Shown one piece after another: positions 27,124 to 35,966 of a DNA stretch of 64,000 nt; within the stretch, counting starts at the first letter, position 1; the number at the start of each line of letters is the position of its first letter. Under the pieces are notes generated by a model that was not told where the DNA came from, ran no database searches, and saw only the letters and a program-made list of their open reading frames with translations. The DNA lies in contig JAEWBO010000034.1 in assembly GCA_023391105.1 (NCBI GenBank), forward strand, positions 1-64,000, read 5' to 3'. The position numbers were made by a program, and so were the translations under genes. This DNA is from Bacillota bacterium. GTDB taxonomy: Bacteria; Bacillota; Clostridia; Christensenellales; SZUA-584.

Positions 27124-28359
27124 ATGATCAGCTTTGACGAACTCTACAAGAAAGCCGTCACGACAGCGGTGAAAAATGACATGGATGCGCTGACAAAGAC
27201 CGACTGTGATACCCATTCACTCGATTGTCTGCTCAATCCCAAAACTCATCCGCCAGTGGTACGCCTTGGCGACTGTGGCTGCGATGATGGCAATTGCACG
27301 AATGTCTGTTTTTACAATGCGCTGTCAAGAGACGAAAACGGCAACATTGTGGTTCTGGATAATTGTGTGGGCTGCGGCGAATGCATTGAGGCCTGTGATT
27401 CACATAACCTCGTGGAGATCAAAGAGGTCGTGCCGATATTTGATCTCATTAATAAAAGCACGCCTGTTTACGCACTGATCGCGCCTGCTTATTTAAGTCA
27501 GTTTGGGGCAGACATGACGCCGGGGCGGCTGCGCAGCGCGTTTAAAATGCTTGGCTTCGCAGGGCTGATCGAGGTGGCGCTGTTTGCGGATATTCTCACG
27601 CTCAAGGAAGCCCTGGAGTTTGATGCTGCAATTCAAAAGGAAGAAGATTTTGTGCTCACCAGCTGCTGCTGTCCGCTTTGGATCGGTATGATCGAAAAGG
27701 TATACGCACAGCTGATACCGCATATTCCACCCTCGGTATCGCCTATGGTCGCAAGCGGCCGCGCGGTAAAGAGACTGCACCCTGACGCAAAAACAGTGTT
27801 CATCGGCCCGTGTATCGCAAAAAAGGCCGAAGCGCGTCAGGCAGATATTGCGGACGCTGTGGACTATGTGCTAACCTTTCGGGAAATGGCGGATATCTTC
27901 GATGCGGCAGGCATCAATCCCACTGAGCTCGAAGAGGATCTGCGGGATCATTCGTCTGCCGCAGGCCGCATCTATGCGCGTACGGGCGGTGTCAGCAAGG
28001 CTGTGGCCGATACGGTTGAGCGCATCGCGCCGGGTCGCAGGCTGCCAGTTAAAGCGCGTCAGGCCAATGGCGTTTCCGAGTGCAAGGCAATGCTCAAAGC
28101 CATTATGGACGGTACAATTGACGAGAATTTTCTTGAGGGCATGGGCTGCGTGGGCGGCTGCGTAGGCGGCCCGCGCATCATCATCGATAAGGATGAGGGA
28201 ACAAAAAACGTGAACGAGTATGCGGCGCGCACTGAGGAAAAAACGCCTGTGGACAACCCGTTTGTGTTTGAAATGCTGCGGCGGCTGGGCTTTGACAGCA
28301 CCGAAAGCCTGATGAAAGAAAAAAATATGTTTATGAGAGACTTCGATAAGCACCGATAG
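27124..28359 (+). CDS. FeFe-hydrogenase-like iron-sulfur protein (non-canonical)
   Basis: About 411 residues. A ferredoxin-type region (about 45-100) has one incomplete and one complete four-Cys set (CVGCGECIEACDS). The H-cluster domain follows with modified motifs: L1 is TSCCCPLW (an extra Cys), L2 is GPCIAKKAEA in place of MPCxxKKxE, and L3 is GMGCVGGCVGGP. All four H-cluster Cys are therefore kept. The short form and altered L motifs fit the putative sensory or group D-like hydrogenases rather than a bulk H2 producer. ATG 27124 has GGAGG six bases upstream; the ATG at 27121 is too close. No maturase gene is in the window. Confidence 0.85.
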   Translation: MISFDELYKKAVTTAVKNDMDALTKTDCDTHSLDCLLNPKTHPPVVRLGDCGCDDGNCTNVCFYNALSRDENGNIVVLDNCVGCGECIEACDSHNLVEIKEVVPIFDLINKSTPVYALIAPAYLSQFGADMTPGRLRSAFKMLGFAGLIEVALFADILTLKEALEFDAAIQKEEDFVLTSCCCPLWIGMIEKVYAQLIPHIPPSVSPMVASGRAVKRLHPDAKTVFIGPCIAKKAEARQADIADAVDYVLTFREMADIFDAAGINPTELEEDLRDHSSAAGRIYARTGGVSKAVADTVERIAPGRRLPVKARQANGVSECKAMLKAIMDGTIDENFLEGMGCVGGCVGGPRIIIDKDEGTKNVNEYAARTEEKTPVDNPFVFEMLRRLGFDSTESLMKEKNMFMRDFDKHR

Positions 28360-28398
28360 ATAGACAGCTTTGTTATACAAAGCAGCAAAGTGACGAAT

Positions 28399-28442
28399 CA
28401 AGCCATGATAAACCGAATGTGTTTGCATGGTTTGTTTTTTTT
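28399..28442 (+). terminator. intrinsic terminator between the hydrogenase-like and Rieske/FAD genes
   Basis: CAAGCCATG (28399-28407) pairs with CATGGTTTG (28426-28434), followed by eight T residues. Its position argues against any start of the next gene upstream of 28443. Confidence 0.7.
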
Positions 28443-28482
28443 GCGGCAGAATAACAGCAGACCATCTAAATGGAGGATTACA

Positions 28483-29982
28483 ATGAAAAAAGTGTCTTTA
28501 TGGATAGATACCGCGAACAAGCCGAACTTTCCGGAAATGACGCAAGACCATACGTGTGACATGATCGTGGTGGGCGGCGGGCTCACCGGCATTACCACTG
28601 CGCTGTTGCTCGCGCGTGCCGGTGTCAGCGTGGCTGTGATTGAGGCGGATACGATAGGCAGCGGCACAAGCGGCCATACCACGGCCAAGGTGACGGTGCA
28701 GCATGGCATCAAGCTCTCAAAGCTTTCCGAGGATAAAGAGCTTGCCTATTTCAATGCCAATATGGCAGGCTTTAAGCTTGTCAGAGCATTGATAGACGAG
28801 CTTGACATAGACTGTGACTATGAGACGCAGGATTCATATGTCTATGCGCTCAGCACGGCGGAGGAACGTGACGTGTTGAACGAGAAGGCCGCATATGAAC
28901 GGCTGGATATCCAGACGGAAGTGATTAAGCACACGGAGCTGCCGTTTGACATTCACTGCGCATTGGTATTAAAGGATCAGGCTCAGTTTCATCCGCTGAA
29001 ATATCTCTATACGTTGGCGGAAACGCTCGACAATATGGGTGTGCCAATATGGGAAAAGACAAAGGCGCTGGATATTGAGAGAGACGAAAAAGGTATAACA
29101 ATACATACCGATAAGAATATAATTACCGCGAATACAGTTGTCATGGCGACAGGATATCCGATGGTTGAATTCCCGGGGCTGTTTTTTCTGCGGCTGCATC
29201 AGGAGCGGTCATATATATTGGCCGCACAAAGGAAGGCTCAGCAGGGTATGTATATCAATGCTGGAAAGCCGGTTCGGTCGGTACGCTCACATTCACTGAA
29301 CGGACAGCCATGGCTGTTGGTTGGCGGTTTTGGACACCGCACAGCCAAAGAAAATCAAGAGGATACCGGTTATGCGCCGCTGAACGACTTTCTCAAGAAG
29401 TCCTTCATTGGAGCAGAACCAGCCTATGGTTGGTCGGCGCAGGATGGTATGACACTTGACCATATTCCCTATGTGGGCGGGCTGTATAAGGAAGGGCCGA
29501 ATATCTATGTGGCGGCAGGCTATGCCAAATGGGGCATGACAAACAGCGCGGCTGCGGCTTTGATGATTACCGACGAGATAACAGGCAACAATAAAATTGA
29601 TCCTGATATCAGGTCGATTTTCAGCCCATTACGTGTGGCGCCAGGTGCGTCCGCCGGTGGCTTTGTGAAGCAAGCGGCAGAGGTTATCTATGAATTTACG
29701 GAAGGAAATGTGTCTATACCCATCGGCAGCATAAACGACATTAAGCCCGGCGAGGGTGCTGTGATGCGCATAGACGGCCGTGCGGTTGCGGTGTATAAAG
29801 AAAAAAATGGACATGTCGCCATGTTTAAAGCGCACTGCACACACCTCGGTTGTCCGCTGGAATACAACGCGTCAGAGCAATCGTTCGACTGCCCGTGCCA
29901 CGGTTCGCGGTTTTCAGTTGCGGGAGAGGTCATCGAAGGACCAGCGATAAAACCGCTGGAACATGCAGATGAGGAGCATTAA
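28483..29982 (+). CDS. FAD-dependent oxidoreductase with C-terminal Rieske [2Fe-2S] domain
   Basis: 499 residues. N-terminal DAO-type FAD domain with the dinucleotide fold [21 protein letters not shown] and a following Glu, then [13 protein letters not shown]. The C-terminal Rieske domain (about 405-495) has CTHLGCPL and CPCHGSRF, the two Cys-His pairs. Proteins with this fusion are common in Bacilli and Clostridia but their substrates are mostly unknown. ATG 28483 has GGAGG eight bases upstream and lies after the terminator. The next gene starts three bases after its stop, so the two are co-transcribed. Confidence 0.9.
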   Translation: MKKVSLWIDTANKPNFPEMTQDHTCDMIVVGGGLTGITTALLLARAGVSVAVIEADTIGSGTSGHTTAKVTVQHGIKLSKLSEDKELAYFNANMAGFKLVRALIDELDIDCDYETQDSYVYALSTAEERDVLNEKAAYERLDIQTEVIKHTELPFDIHCALVLKDQAQFHPLKYLYTLAETLDNMGVPIWEKTKALDIERDEKGITIHTDKNIITANTVVMATGYPMVEFPGLFFLRLHQERSYILAAQRKAQQGMYINAGKPVRSVRSHSLNGQPWLLVGGFGHRTAKENQEDTGYAPLNDFLKKSFIGAEPAYGWSAQDGMTLDHIPYVGGLYKEGPNIYVAAGYAKWGMTNSAAAALMITDEITGNNKIDPDIRSIFSPLRVAPGASAGGFVKQAAEVIYEFTEGNVSIPIGSINDIKPGEGAVMRIDGRAVAVYKEKNGHVAMFKAHCTHLGCPLEYNASEQSFDCPCHGSRFSVAGEVIEGPAIKPLEHADEEH

Positions 29983-29984
29983 AT

Positions 29985-30956
29985 ATGGGTCACCGCTTGC
30001 TGCCGTTTTCTCCCGCGAGGTACCATGGCAGAGCGTCCAGTCGTCCGTATTTTGAAGGATGGTATTTTAAACAATCGTCTGAAGACGGCGCGCTTGTGGT
30101 GATTCCGGGCGTTTTTCGCGGCGCCGACAGCAGCGGTGACACCGCATTTATCCAACTGATATATGGTTCGCCGCCGCGCAGCCATTACATCACTTATCCG
30201 ATATATGAGTTTTCCTGCCATTCACGCCGGTTTGAGCTATGTATCGGCGGCAACCGCTTTTCGACAAAAGACGTGCAGCTGGATATTCCTCAAATCGGTT
30301 TATCTGCAAAGCTGCATTACACCGATCATATGCCGCTGAGAACAAACATGTTTTCTCCATCTATTATGGGGCCTTTTTCTTATATTCCGGGATTGCAATG
30401 CAACCATGGCGTGCTGAGCCTTTGGCACAGCGTTCAAGGGGAGATGTGCTGCAACGGGGAAAAGATGACTTTTAACAATGCGGACGGATATATCGAAAAG
30501 GATTGGGGAGAGGCATTCCCCGAGAGCTGGATATGGATGCAATGCGGGAGTGACGGGGAAATGCTCATGTGCTCCGTAGCGAGCATACCGATGAAAGCAT
30601 TTCATTACACGGGCTTGATTGCCGTGCTGTGCACAGGTGAGCGCCAATACCGTTTTGCCACATACAACGGCGGACGTGTACTTGGCGTAATAAAAAGAGA
30701 AGAGGGCTTGACAGTTGAACTGGCACGCGGCAGTTACAGACTCTGTATCATTGCCCGAAACACCCATTTTGGCAGCCTCAAAGCGCCCACAAAAACAGGC
30801 ATGAATCGTGACATACAGGAGAGCGTAAACTGTGTGTTTGATGTGTCGCTGTGTCATGGCGCGCAAACCATCTACTCGGGTCACTTTGCTCAAGGCGGGC
30901 TGGAGATGCTCGAGCCCGACATGCTGCTCAAAAATAAAGCAAGTTCGCTTTGTTAA
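29985..30956 (+). CDS. tocopherol-cyclase-like protein
   Basis: 323 residues, soluble, no signal peptide. Motifs of the tocopherol-cyclase-like family: an N-terminal FEGWYFKQ, FSPSIMGPFSY in the middle, and GYIEKDWGEAFPESWIWMQ followed by a beta-rich C-terminal half. In plants and cyanobacteria the family closes the chromanol ring of vitamin E; in Firmicutes the substrate is unknown. Coupled to the Rieske/FAD oxidoreductase by a three-base gap (ribosome site GAGGAG inside the upstream gene's end), which suggests that the two act on one lipid- or quinone-like substrate. That is an inference. Confidence 0.8.
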   Translation: MGHRLLPFSPARYHGRASSRPYFEGWYFKQSSEDGALVVIPGVFRGADSSGDTAFIQLIYGSPPRSHYITYPIYEFSCHSRRFELCIGGNRFSTKDVQLDIPQIGLSAKLHYTDHMPLRTNMFSPSIMGPFSYIPGLQCNHGVLSLWHSVQGEMCCNGEKMTFNNADGYIEKDWGEAFPESWIWMQCGSDGEMLMCSVASIPMKAFHYTGLIAVLCTGERQYRFATYNGGRVLGVIKREEGLTVELARGSYRLCIIARNTHFGSLKAPTKTGMNRDIQESVNCVFDVSLCHGAQTIYSGHFAQGGLEMLEPDMLLKNKASSLC

Positions 30957-31063
30957 TGTCGAGGCTTAAGAGTCCAATATCCTCGTGAGCCGGAAAAGTA
31001 TGTCGCCTTATCATGAACTCAAGCCGTCATTTCCTCGCATCCGACAAAGGGTTAATGCAGGGC

Positions 31064-31120
31064 TTGCCAGTTTAATTGCAATGCAGTATAATTACATTAT
31101 TAGATACCTATCTAATTAGA
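31064..31120 (+). promoter_or_regulatory. promoter and operator of the ArsR-type regulator gene
   Basis: TTGCCA (31064-31069), 17 bases, TATAAT (31087-31092). Seven bases later lies a palindrome with perfect eight-base arms, ATTAGATA-CC-TATCTAAT (31099-31116), extended by TAG. This overlaps the expected start of transcription and resembles the operator repeats before the ABC gene at 32252, so autoregulation is likely. Confidence 0.65.
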
Positions 31121-31140
31121 TCGGTATAAGAGGTGATTAT

Positions 31141-32160
31141 TTGTCTGGTATTATATATGACAAGCTGGATCCGTTGTTTGAAACCATTGCTCTGATATGC
31201 GTCAGTCGTAACTATAATGAGACTAAAAGCGAGACTGTTCGGGCGATAGATGAACTGGGTCTTGATGGTGAAAAGTTTTATGTCACCCAGATGTCGGTTC
31301 ATGAAACATATGTGCAGGAGTTTGCTCATCACTATAAGCCGGGCAAGGATGACGCGCTTTTTTTCGACGGATGCAGCTCCGGTTTGCTGCTGCTGCTTAT
31401 GTGCATGTTTATGGAAAACAGAGAGCATGTATCGTCTGTTGACCGCTTTAAAGACAACGAGATCAATACAGAGATCGTTGAACTGTGTTGTGGCCTACAT
31501 GAAATAAAGCCTCCGAAACGCTTGAACGGGGTTGAGAGCATCATGGCGTTTATTGATGCCTGCCCATTTACAGAAAGCGAGAAGTGGAAGCTGCTGCAAA
31601 TCATGAAGAGCCCCAAGATGCATTTTAAGCAGCTCACGGACTCGATTAGCGCCAATACTGCTGCGTTTGAAAAGGCGCAAAACAAGGTGCGAACATCGCT
31701 TAAGAAGCTTATTGCACAATATACAGAGACGGTTAAAGACGGCGAAAAAGAGTTGTTCGGCAAGCTGAGAAAATCACTCAACGAAACGGCTGATGTTTAC
31801 CCGTCGCTTGCGCTTCCGGTATCGCAGATCATGTTCTCAAACAGCTGTTATTACGGTCTTTTGAGCACGACGCTGGTCAAACAGCAAGGTCCCGATCAGG
31901 AACTTCTGCTGCGCTGCCTCAAAGCCTTAAGCGACAATAGCCGCCTTGAGATATTAAAATCAGTAAAAGTTAAACCTAAATACAATCTTGAAATTGCGGA
32001 ACAGCTTGGACTGACGGCAGCCACCATGTCTCATCATATGGGCGTGCTGCTCACCTGCGGTTTTGTGGGTGTGGACAAGCAGGAATCGAAAGTGTATTAT
32101 CATTTGGATGAAGACGCCGTGCTTCAATTTATCGAAACCCTCAAGCAGACACTCATCTAG
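31141..32160 (+). CDS. ArsR-family transcriptional regulator with a large N-terminal domain
   Basis: 339 residues, much longer than usual ArsR proteins (about 100). The C-terminal 80 residues are a winged helix: LLRCLKALSDNSRLEILK, then YNLEIAEQLGLTAATMSHHMGVLLTCGFV, the ArsR recognition helix. The first ~250 residues are helical and unrecognised, perhaps a ligand- or antibiotic-sensing domain. The start is TTG at 31141 with AGAGGTGAT upstream. A matching ABC exporter follows, and operator-like repeats precede both genes, so the protein probably represses the exporter and itself. Confidence 0.85.
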   Translation: MSGIIYDKLDPLFETIALICVSRNYNETKSETVRAIDELGLDGEKFYVTQMSVHETYVQEFAHHYKPGKDDALFFDGCSSGLLLLLMCMFMENREHVSSVDRFKDNEINTEIVELCCGLHEIKPPKRLNGVESIMAFIDACPFTESEKWKLLQIMKSPKMHFKQLTDSISANTAAFEKAQNKVRTSLKKLIAQYTETVKDGEKELFGKLRKSLNETADVYPSLALPVSQIMFSNSCYYGLLSTTLVKQQGPDQELLLRCLKALSDNSRLEILKSVKVKPKYNLEIAEQLGLTAATMSHHMGVLLTCGFVGVDKQESKVYYHLDEDAVLQFIETLKQTLI

Positions 32161-32180
32161 TGTTCATTCGACAATAAGAA

Positions 32181-32205
32181 GAGCCCTCTATATAAAGGGC
32201 TTATT
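32181..32205 (+). terminator. terminator after the ArsR-type gene
   Basis: AGCCCT (32182-32187) and AGGGCT (32196-32201) form a short stem, followed by TATTATAATT. Confidence 0.6.
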
Positions 32206-32224
32206 ATAATTATATCGAATTAAT

Positions 32225-32291
32225 TTGACAGACATAAAACCTAATGATATGATTAGAATCGTAGAAATTAGATTATAATCGTACTAATTAG
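32225..32291 (+). promoter_or_regulatory. promoter and tandem operator of the ABC exporter gene
   Basis: TTGACA (32225-32230), 17 bases, TATGAT (32248-32253). Two head-to-tail 20-base repeats follow, ATTAGAATCGTAGAAATTAG (32252-32271) and ATTATAATCGTACTAATTAG (32272-32291), 17 of 20 identical. They begin at the -10 element and end at the ribosome site, so a bound repressor would block transcription. The outer parts (ATTA...AATTAG) match the operator at 31099. Confidence 0.7.
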
Positions 32292-32300
32292 GAGTGTGTT

Positions 32301-34007
32301 ATGAAAAGATTATTAAAGGAAAACAAGCTGTTATTCGCAGTTACCTTATTGCTGAGCACGGCAGTATCTGTGGCATATGTTTTTATCGCTGTGATCCTCC
32401 AGAAGGTGACAGACACTGCCGTAAGCGGTGATATGGATAGCTTCCGCAGTGTCGTGATCATGTCTGTCGCGTATTTAATCGGTATGGGCGTCGTGAGCTT
32501 GGTTTATTCGTTGCTCAGTAAGCTGCTGGTCTGCAGAGTTGTGAGGCAGCTCAGAAGCCATGTGTTTGCCGGAATACTGCGTCGCAACACTCAGGACTTC
32601 ATGAGTGTTAATACTGCTGACTATATGTCCGCTGTGACCAATGACATCAAACTGATAGAGGACAACGGCGTTCAACCGTTGCTGCTTATTGTGTACAATG
32701 CGGTCATGTTTATAACAGCGGTCACAATGCTGTTTTTGATTAATATCACAATCGGATTGTGTCTGATCGGATGCCTTGTGCTGATGTTCACCATACCCGC
32801 TCTTTTCGGCAAGGCGCTCCAACGCAGGCAGGATGCGGTTTCTAAAAAGTTGTCAGCCTTTACAGTCAAAGTGAAGGATATACTTTCGGGCTATGAGGTG
32901 ATTAAGGCGTATGACATGGATGAGCATGTCAAGGCGGATTACGAGCACCGCAACAATGACGCTGCTGCAGCCAGATTCCGTGCAGACAAGCTGACTGCCG
33001 CTAATGAGAGCGTATCTGAGGTGCTTGCGTACATGACAATATTCTCAGGCTTTTTCATAGGCGCATATATGATTCTTCAGGGCTCCATATCAGCGGGTAT
33101 ACTACTTGCGCTGATACAGCTCAGCAGTTCGTTTGTCAATCCGCTGATGCTGATCATGGACGGGATACCCAAGATACAGGGCATCAAGCCGGTGCTAAGC
33201 CGCCTGGAAACGATTATGGACTATAAGGATGTTGCGTTTGAAGGCTCGCAGATGCCCACATTTGAAAAGAGTATTCAGCTTGATAATGTCGGGTTCTCGT
33301 ATGACGAAAAACGCTCGGTACTCAAAGACGTAGCGCTGGAATTGCAAAAGAACAAAAAGTACGCAGTGGTTGGGCCCAGCGGTTCAGGCAAATCGACACT
33401 GATCAGGCTGCTGACCGGCACATATGCGGATTATGACGGGAGCATCAGCTTTGATGGACAGGAGTTGAAGCTGCTTGACGTGAAAAAACTGCGAGGTATG
33501 ATATCGGTGATTCACCAGAACGTGTATATGTTCAGCGACAGTATCAGGGAAAACATCTGCCTGCACCGAAGCTTCTCAAACAGCGAGATTGATAATGCTT
33601 TGATGCTAAGCGGCGTCAATCTGTTTCTTAGCGGCACATCAGATGGCCTCGATTCTTTCGTCGGTGAAAACGGCAACAACCTCTCGGGGGGGCAGCGCCA
33701 GCGCATTGCCGTGGCGCGTGCGCTGATACAGAAAACGCCTATATTGGTTCTGGATGAGGGGACTGCGTCTATCGATAAGCAGACGGCTTATTCCATAGAA
33801 AGCAGTTTGATGGGCATTGATGATCTTACGCTCATTACCATCACGCACAACTTAGACCCCGAGTTACTCGGCCAGTACGATAAAATTATATTTATAAAAG
33901 ACGGCAAAATCTGCGAGACGGGAAGCTTGGACGAACTATTAAGCCGCAGAAGTGTTTTCCACGATTTTTATCACCTTCCGCAGGAGAAGGAAAAAGCCAC
34001 AGCGTAA
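32301..34007 (+). CDS. ABC exporter, fused permease and ATPase
   Basis: 568-residue half-transporter. Six membrane helices lie in residues about 1-290. The ATPase domain has Walker A GPSGSGKST, signature LSGGQRQR, Walker B ILVLDEG and the switch His in TITHN. The Walker B Glu is kept (DEGTASID). No peptidase domain is present. Homodimeric exporters of this type move drugs, peptides or lipids. Control by the upstream ArsR-type regulator through tandem operators suggests a resistance or stress export role; the substrate is not evident. Confidence 0.92.
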   Translation: MKRLLKENKLLFAVTLLLSTAVSVAYVFIAVILQKVTDTAVSGDMDSFRSVVIMSVAYLIGMGVVSLVYSLLSKLLVCRVVRQLRSHVFAGILRRNTQDFMSVNTADYMSAVTNDIKLIEDNGVQPLLLIVYNAVMFITAVTMLFLINITIGLCLIGCLVLMFTIPALFGKALQRRQDAVSKKLSAFTVKVKDILSGYEVIKAYDMDEHVKADYEHRNNDAAAARFRADKLTAANESVSEVLAYMTIFSGFFIGAYMILQGSISAGILLALIQLSSSFVNPLMLIMDGIPKIQGIKPVLSRLETIMDYKDVAFEGSQMPTFEKSIQLDNVGFSYDEKRSVLKDVALELQKNKKYAVVGPSGSGKSTLIRLLTGTYADYDGSISFDGQELKLLDVKKLRGMISVIHQNVYMFSDSIRENICLHRSFSNSEIDNALMLSGVNLFLSGTSDGLDSFVGENGNNLSGGQRQRIAVARALIQKTPILVLDEGTASIDKQTAYSIESSLMGIDDLTLITITHNLDPELLGQYDKIIFIKDGKICETGSLDELLSRRSVFHDFYHLPQEKEKATA

Positions 34008-34176
34008 GTGTTCAAAACGGTGTAAGGATAAGCAAAAAACAAATAATCGCGGGGTGATCCTTTATTTTTAACCTCCTTTCAAACTAATATGAAGAGAACA
34101 AGATTGAGTAAATGTAAGATGCTGATATTATAATACTGCAACTAATCGTTTTTGGCTGAGTCTTAGTGGCGAAACC

Positions 34177-34206
34177 TTGCCTTTGTATGCCGATATGTAT
34201 TATAAT
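34177..34206 (+). promoter_or_regulatory. promoter of the sufCB-like pair
   Basis: TTGCCT (34177-34182), 18 bases, TATAAT (34201-34206), 31 bases before the chosen start at 34237. Its position argues against a start upstream of that point. Confidence 0.6.
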
Positions 34207-34236
34207 CGTTCAAAAGACAGCGATTGTGAGGAAGAC

Positions 34237-34965
34237 ATGCTTCATTTAAATGATATCCATCTTAACGTCGGAGAGACAAAGATACTCAAAGGTGTCAGTC
34301 TCGCGATGGAACGCAAAAAGATATATGCGATCACAGGGCCAAACGGCAGCGGAAAATCGTCGCTGGCGCGCGTGATTATGGGCATACAGATGCCAAGCTC
34401 CGGTTCGGTCTCGCTGGACGGGCAGGATATAACCGACCTCAGCATATCGGAAAGGGCGCGCCTCGGCATCGGCTACGCGTTTCAGCATCCGCCGCGATTT
34501 AAAGGCATTAAGGTAAAAGAACTGATCGAGCTTGCGGGTGCAGACCCGAAGAGCGTCTGCGATCTGCTTTTCAGCGTCGGCCTTTGCTCCAAGGATTATC
34601 TTGAAAGAGACGTAGACGGTACGCTTTCGGGCGGTGAAATCAAACGTATCGAGATCGCAACGGTGCTCTCTCGGAGTCTTAAGGTGGCTGTTTTCGATGA
34701 GCCGGAAGCCGGCATAGACCTTTGGAGCTTTCAAAAGCTTGCCGAGACGTTCAAAAACATGCACGAAAGCTTGGATACAACCATCGTCATCATTTCGCAT
34801 CAGGAACGAATTCTTGAGCTCGCCGACGAGGTGATATTGATGTCTGACGGCAAGCTGCGCAGCATATCCAAAAACGAGATATTGGGGCGCGGCCTTGTTG
34901 ACGGATGCGAATGCAGCGCGAATTGCGGAAAGGTAGGTGTGGACGATGCTGAGTGTGTTAGATAA
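34237..34965 (+). CDS. SufC-like ABC ATPase of a minimal SUF system
   Basis: 242 residues. ATPase of Fe-S cluster assembly. Walker A GPNGSGKSS, signature LSGGEIKRIEIA, Walker B VAVFDEPEAGIDLWS, switch His in IISHQ. LSGGEIKR and DEPEAGID are typical of SufC rather than transport ATPases, and no membrane subunit is adjacent. ATG at 34237 has GAGG upstream and lies downstream of a good promoter. The C-terminal tail is Cys-rich (CECSANC), which is unusual. The following SufB/D-like gene overlaps its end by 20 bases, so the two form a complex. Confidence 0.9.
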   Translation: MLHLNDIHLNVGETKILKGVSLAMERKKIYAITGPNGSGKSSLARVIMGIQMPSSGSVSLDGQDITDLSISERARLGIGYAFQHPPRFKGIKVKELIELAGADPKSVCDLLFSVGLCSKDYLERDVDGTLSGGEIKRIEIATVLSRSLKVAVFDEPEAGIDLWSFQKLAETFKNMHESLDTTIVIISHQERILELADEVILMSDGKLRSISKNEILGRGLVDGCECSANCGKVGVDDAECVR

Positions 34966-35866
34966 ATTGTTGCTGGAGCAGGTGGCCGATCTGCATGGCA
35001 TACCGCAGGGCGCATACAATATCCGCAAAAACGGCGAGGGAGCAGGGCGTGCCACCACGGTCAATATAGACATCACAAACAAGACGGACAGGCCGGGCAT
35101 CGATATCAGCGTAAAACCGCACACGAAAAACGAAAGTGTGCATATTCCCGTGATCGTGACTGACACAGGGATTAACGATGTGGTTTACAACACCTTTGAA
35201 ATCGGTGAAGATGCCGACGTTCTCATTGTGGCCGGCTGTGGCATACACAACACCGGCAAGGACAAGTCTCAGCACGATGGTGTGCACGAGTTTTTCGTGC
35301 GCCGCGGCGCGCGCGTGCGCTATGTGGAAAAGCATTACGGACAGGGCAGCGGTGCGGGAGACAAAGTTCTTAATCCAAAAACCATATTGCACGTTGAAGA
35401 GGACGCGACGGTTGAGCTGGAGCTCGTCCAGATTCGCGGGGTAGACAGCACACACCGCGATACTGAGGTTTTTTTGGCTGACCATGCCAAGCTGATCGTA
35501 ACGGAACGTCTGCTCACGGACGGTGATGAGGAAGCGTACTCCAGCATCGCGATTGATATGAAGGGCGCCGGCGCTTCCGCGCAGATTATATCGCGTTCGG
35601 TGGCACGGGGGAATTCAAGGCAGGATTTCACGTTCGATCTCATCGGGCGCAACGCTTGCCGCGGCCATATACAATGTGATGCCATCATTATGGACAAAGC
35701 AACCGTGATATCCACGCCGCGCATATCTGCCCATCATGAGGACGCGCAGCTGGTACATGAGGCGGCAATCGGCAGGCTTGAGTCTCAGCAGCTGTTAAAG
35801 CTGGAATCACTCGGGCTTTCTGAGCAGGAGGCCGAGGATACAATACTAAAGGGGTTTTTGAAGTAA
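34946..35866 (+). CDS. SufB/SufD-like Fe-S scaffold protein
   Basis: 306 residues, shorter than canonical SufB (about 470). It is built of the right-handed beta-helix core of SufB/SufD, with blocks such as VEKHYGQG, RISAHHEDAQLVHEAAIGRL and a C-terminal helical part SEQEAEDTILKGFL that binds SufC. With the preceding SufC this is the reduced two-gene arrangement (SmsCB-type) known from methanogens and some Clostridia. No SufS, SufU or SufD gene is beside it. ATG at 34946 is preferred; GTG 34937 is possible. Confidence 0.88.
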   Translation: MLSVLDKLLLEQVADLHGIPQGAYNIRKNGEGAGRATTVNIDITNKTDRPGIDISVKPHTKNESVHIPVIVTDTGINDVVYNTFEIGEDADVLIVAGCGIHNTGKDKSQHDGVHEFFVRRGARVRYVEKHYGQGSGAGDKVLNPKTILHVEEDATVELELVQIRGVDSTHRDTEVFLADHAKLIVTERLLTDGDEEAYSSIAIDMKGAGASAQIISRSVARGNSRQDFTFDLIGRNACRGHIQCDAIIMDKATVISTPRISAHHEDAQLVHEAAIGRLESQQLLKLESLGLSEQEAEDTILKGFLK

Positions 35867-35870
35867 TAAG

Positions 35871-35897
35871 GGGCCTGCAAGCCGCAGGCCTTTTTAA
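35871..35897 (+). terminator. intrinsic terminator after the sufCB-like pair
   Basis: GGCCTGC (35872-35878) pairs with GCAGGCC (35884-35890) around AAGCC, followed by five T residues. Confidence 0.85.
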
Positions 35898-35966
35898 TGT
35901 GTATTCATCGATAATTCGCGTTTTAGGACACAATAGAAGATATAACGGTGATAAGGTGGGGGTAGC

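Noticed and set aside
28390..28482. Longer N-terminus for the Rieske/FAD protein
   Set aside because: The added region contains a terminator with eight T residues, and the downstream ATG has a strong ribosome site.
29985..30956. Minus-strand frame of 197 codons inside the tocopherol-cyclase-like gene
   Set aside because: It lacks a ribosome site and any family pattern, while the plus-strand gene is clearly recognised.
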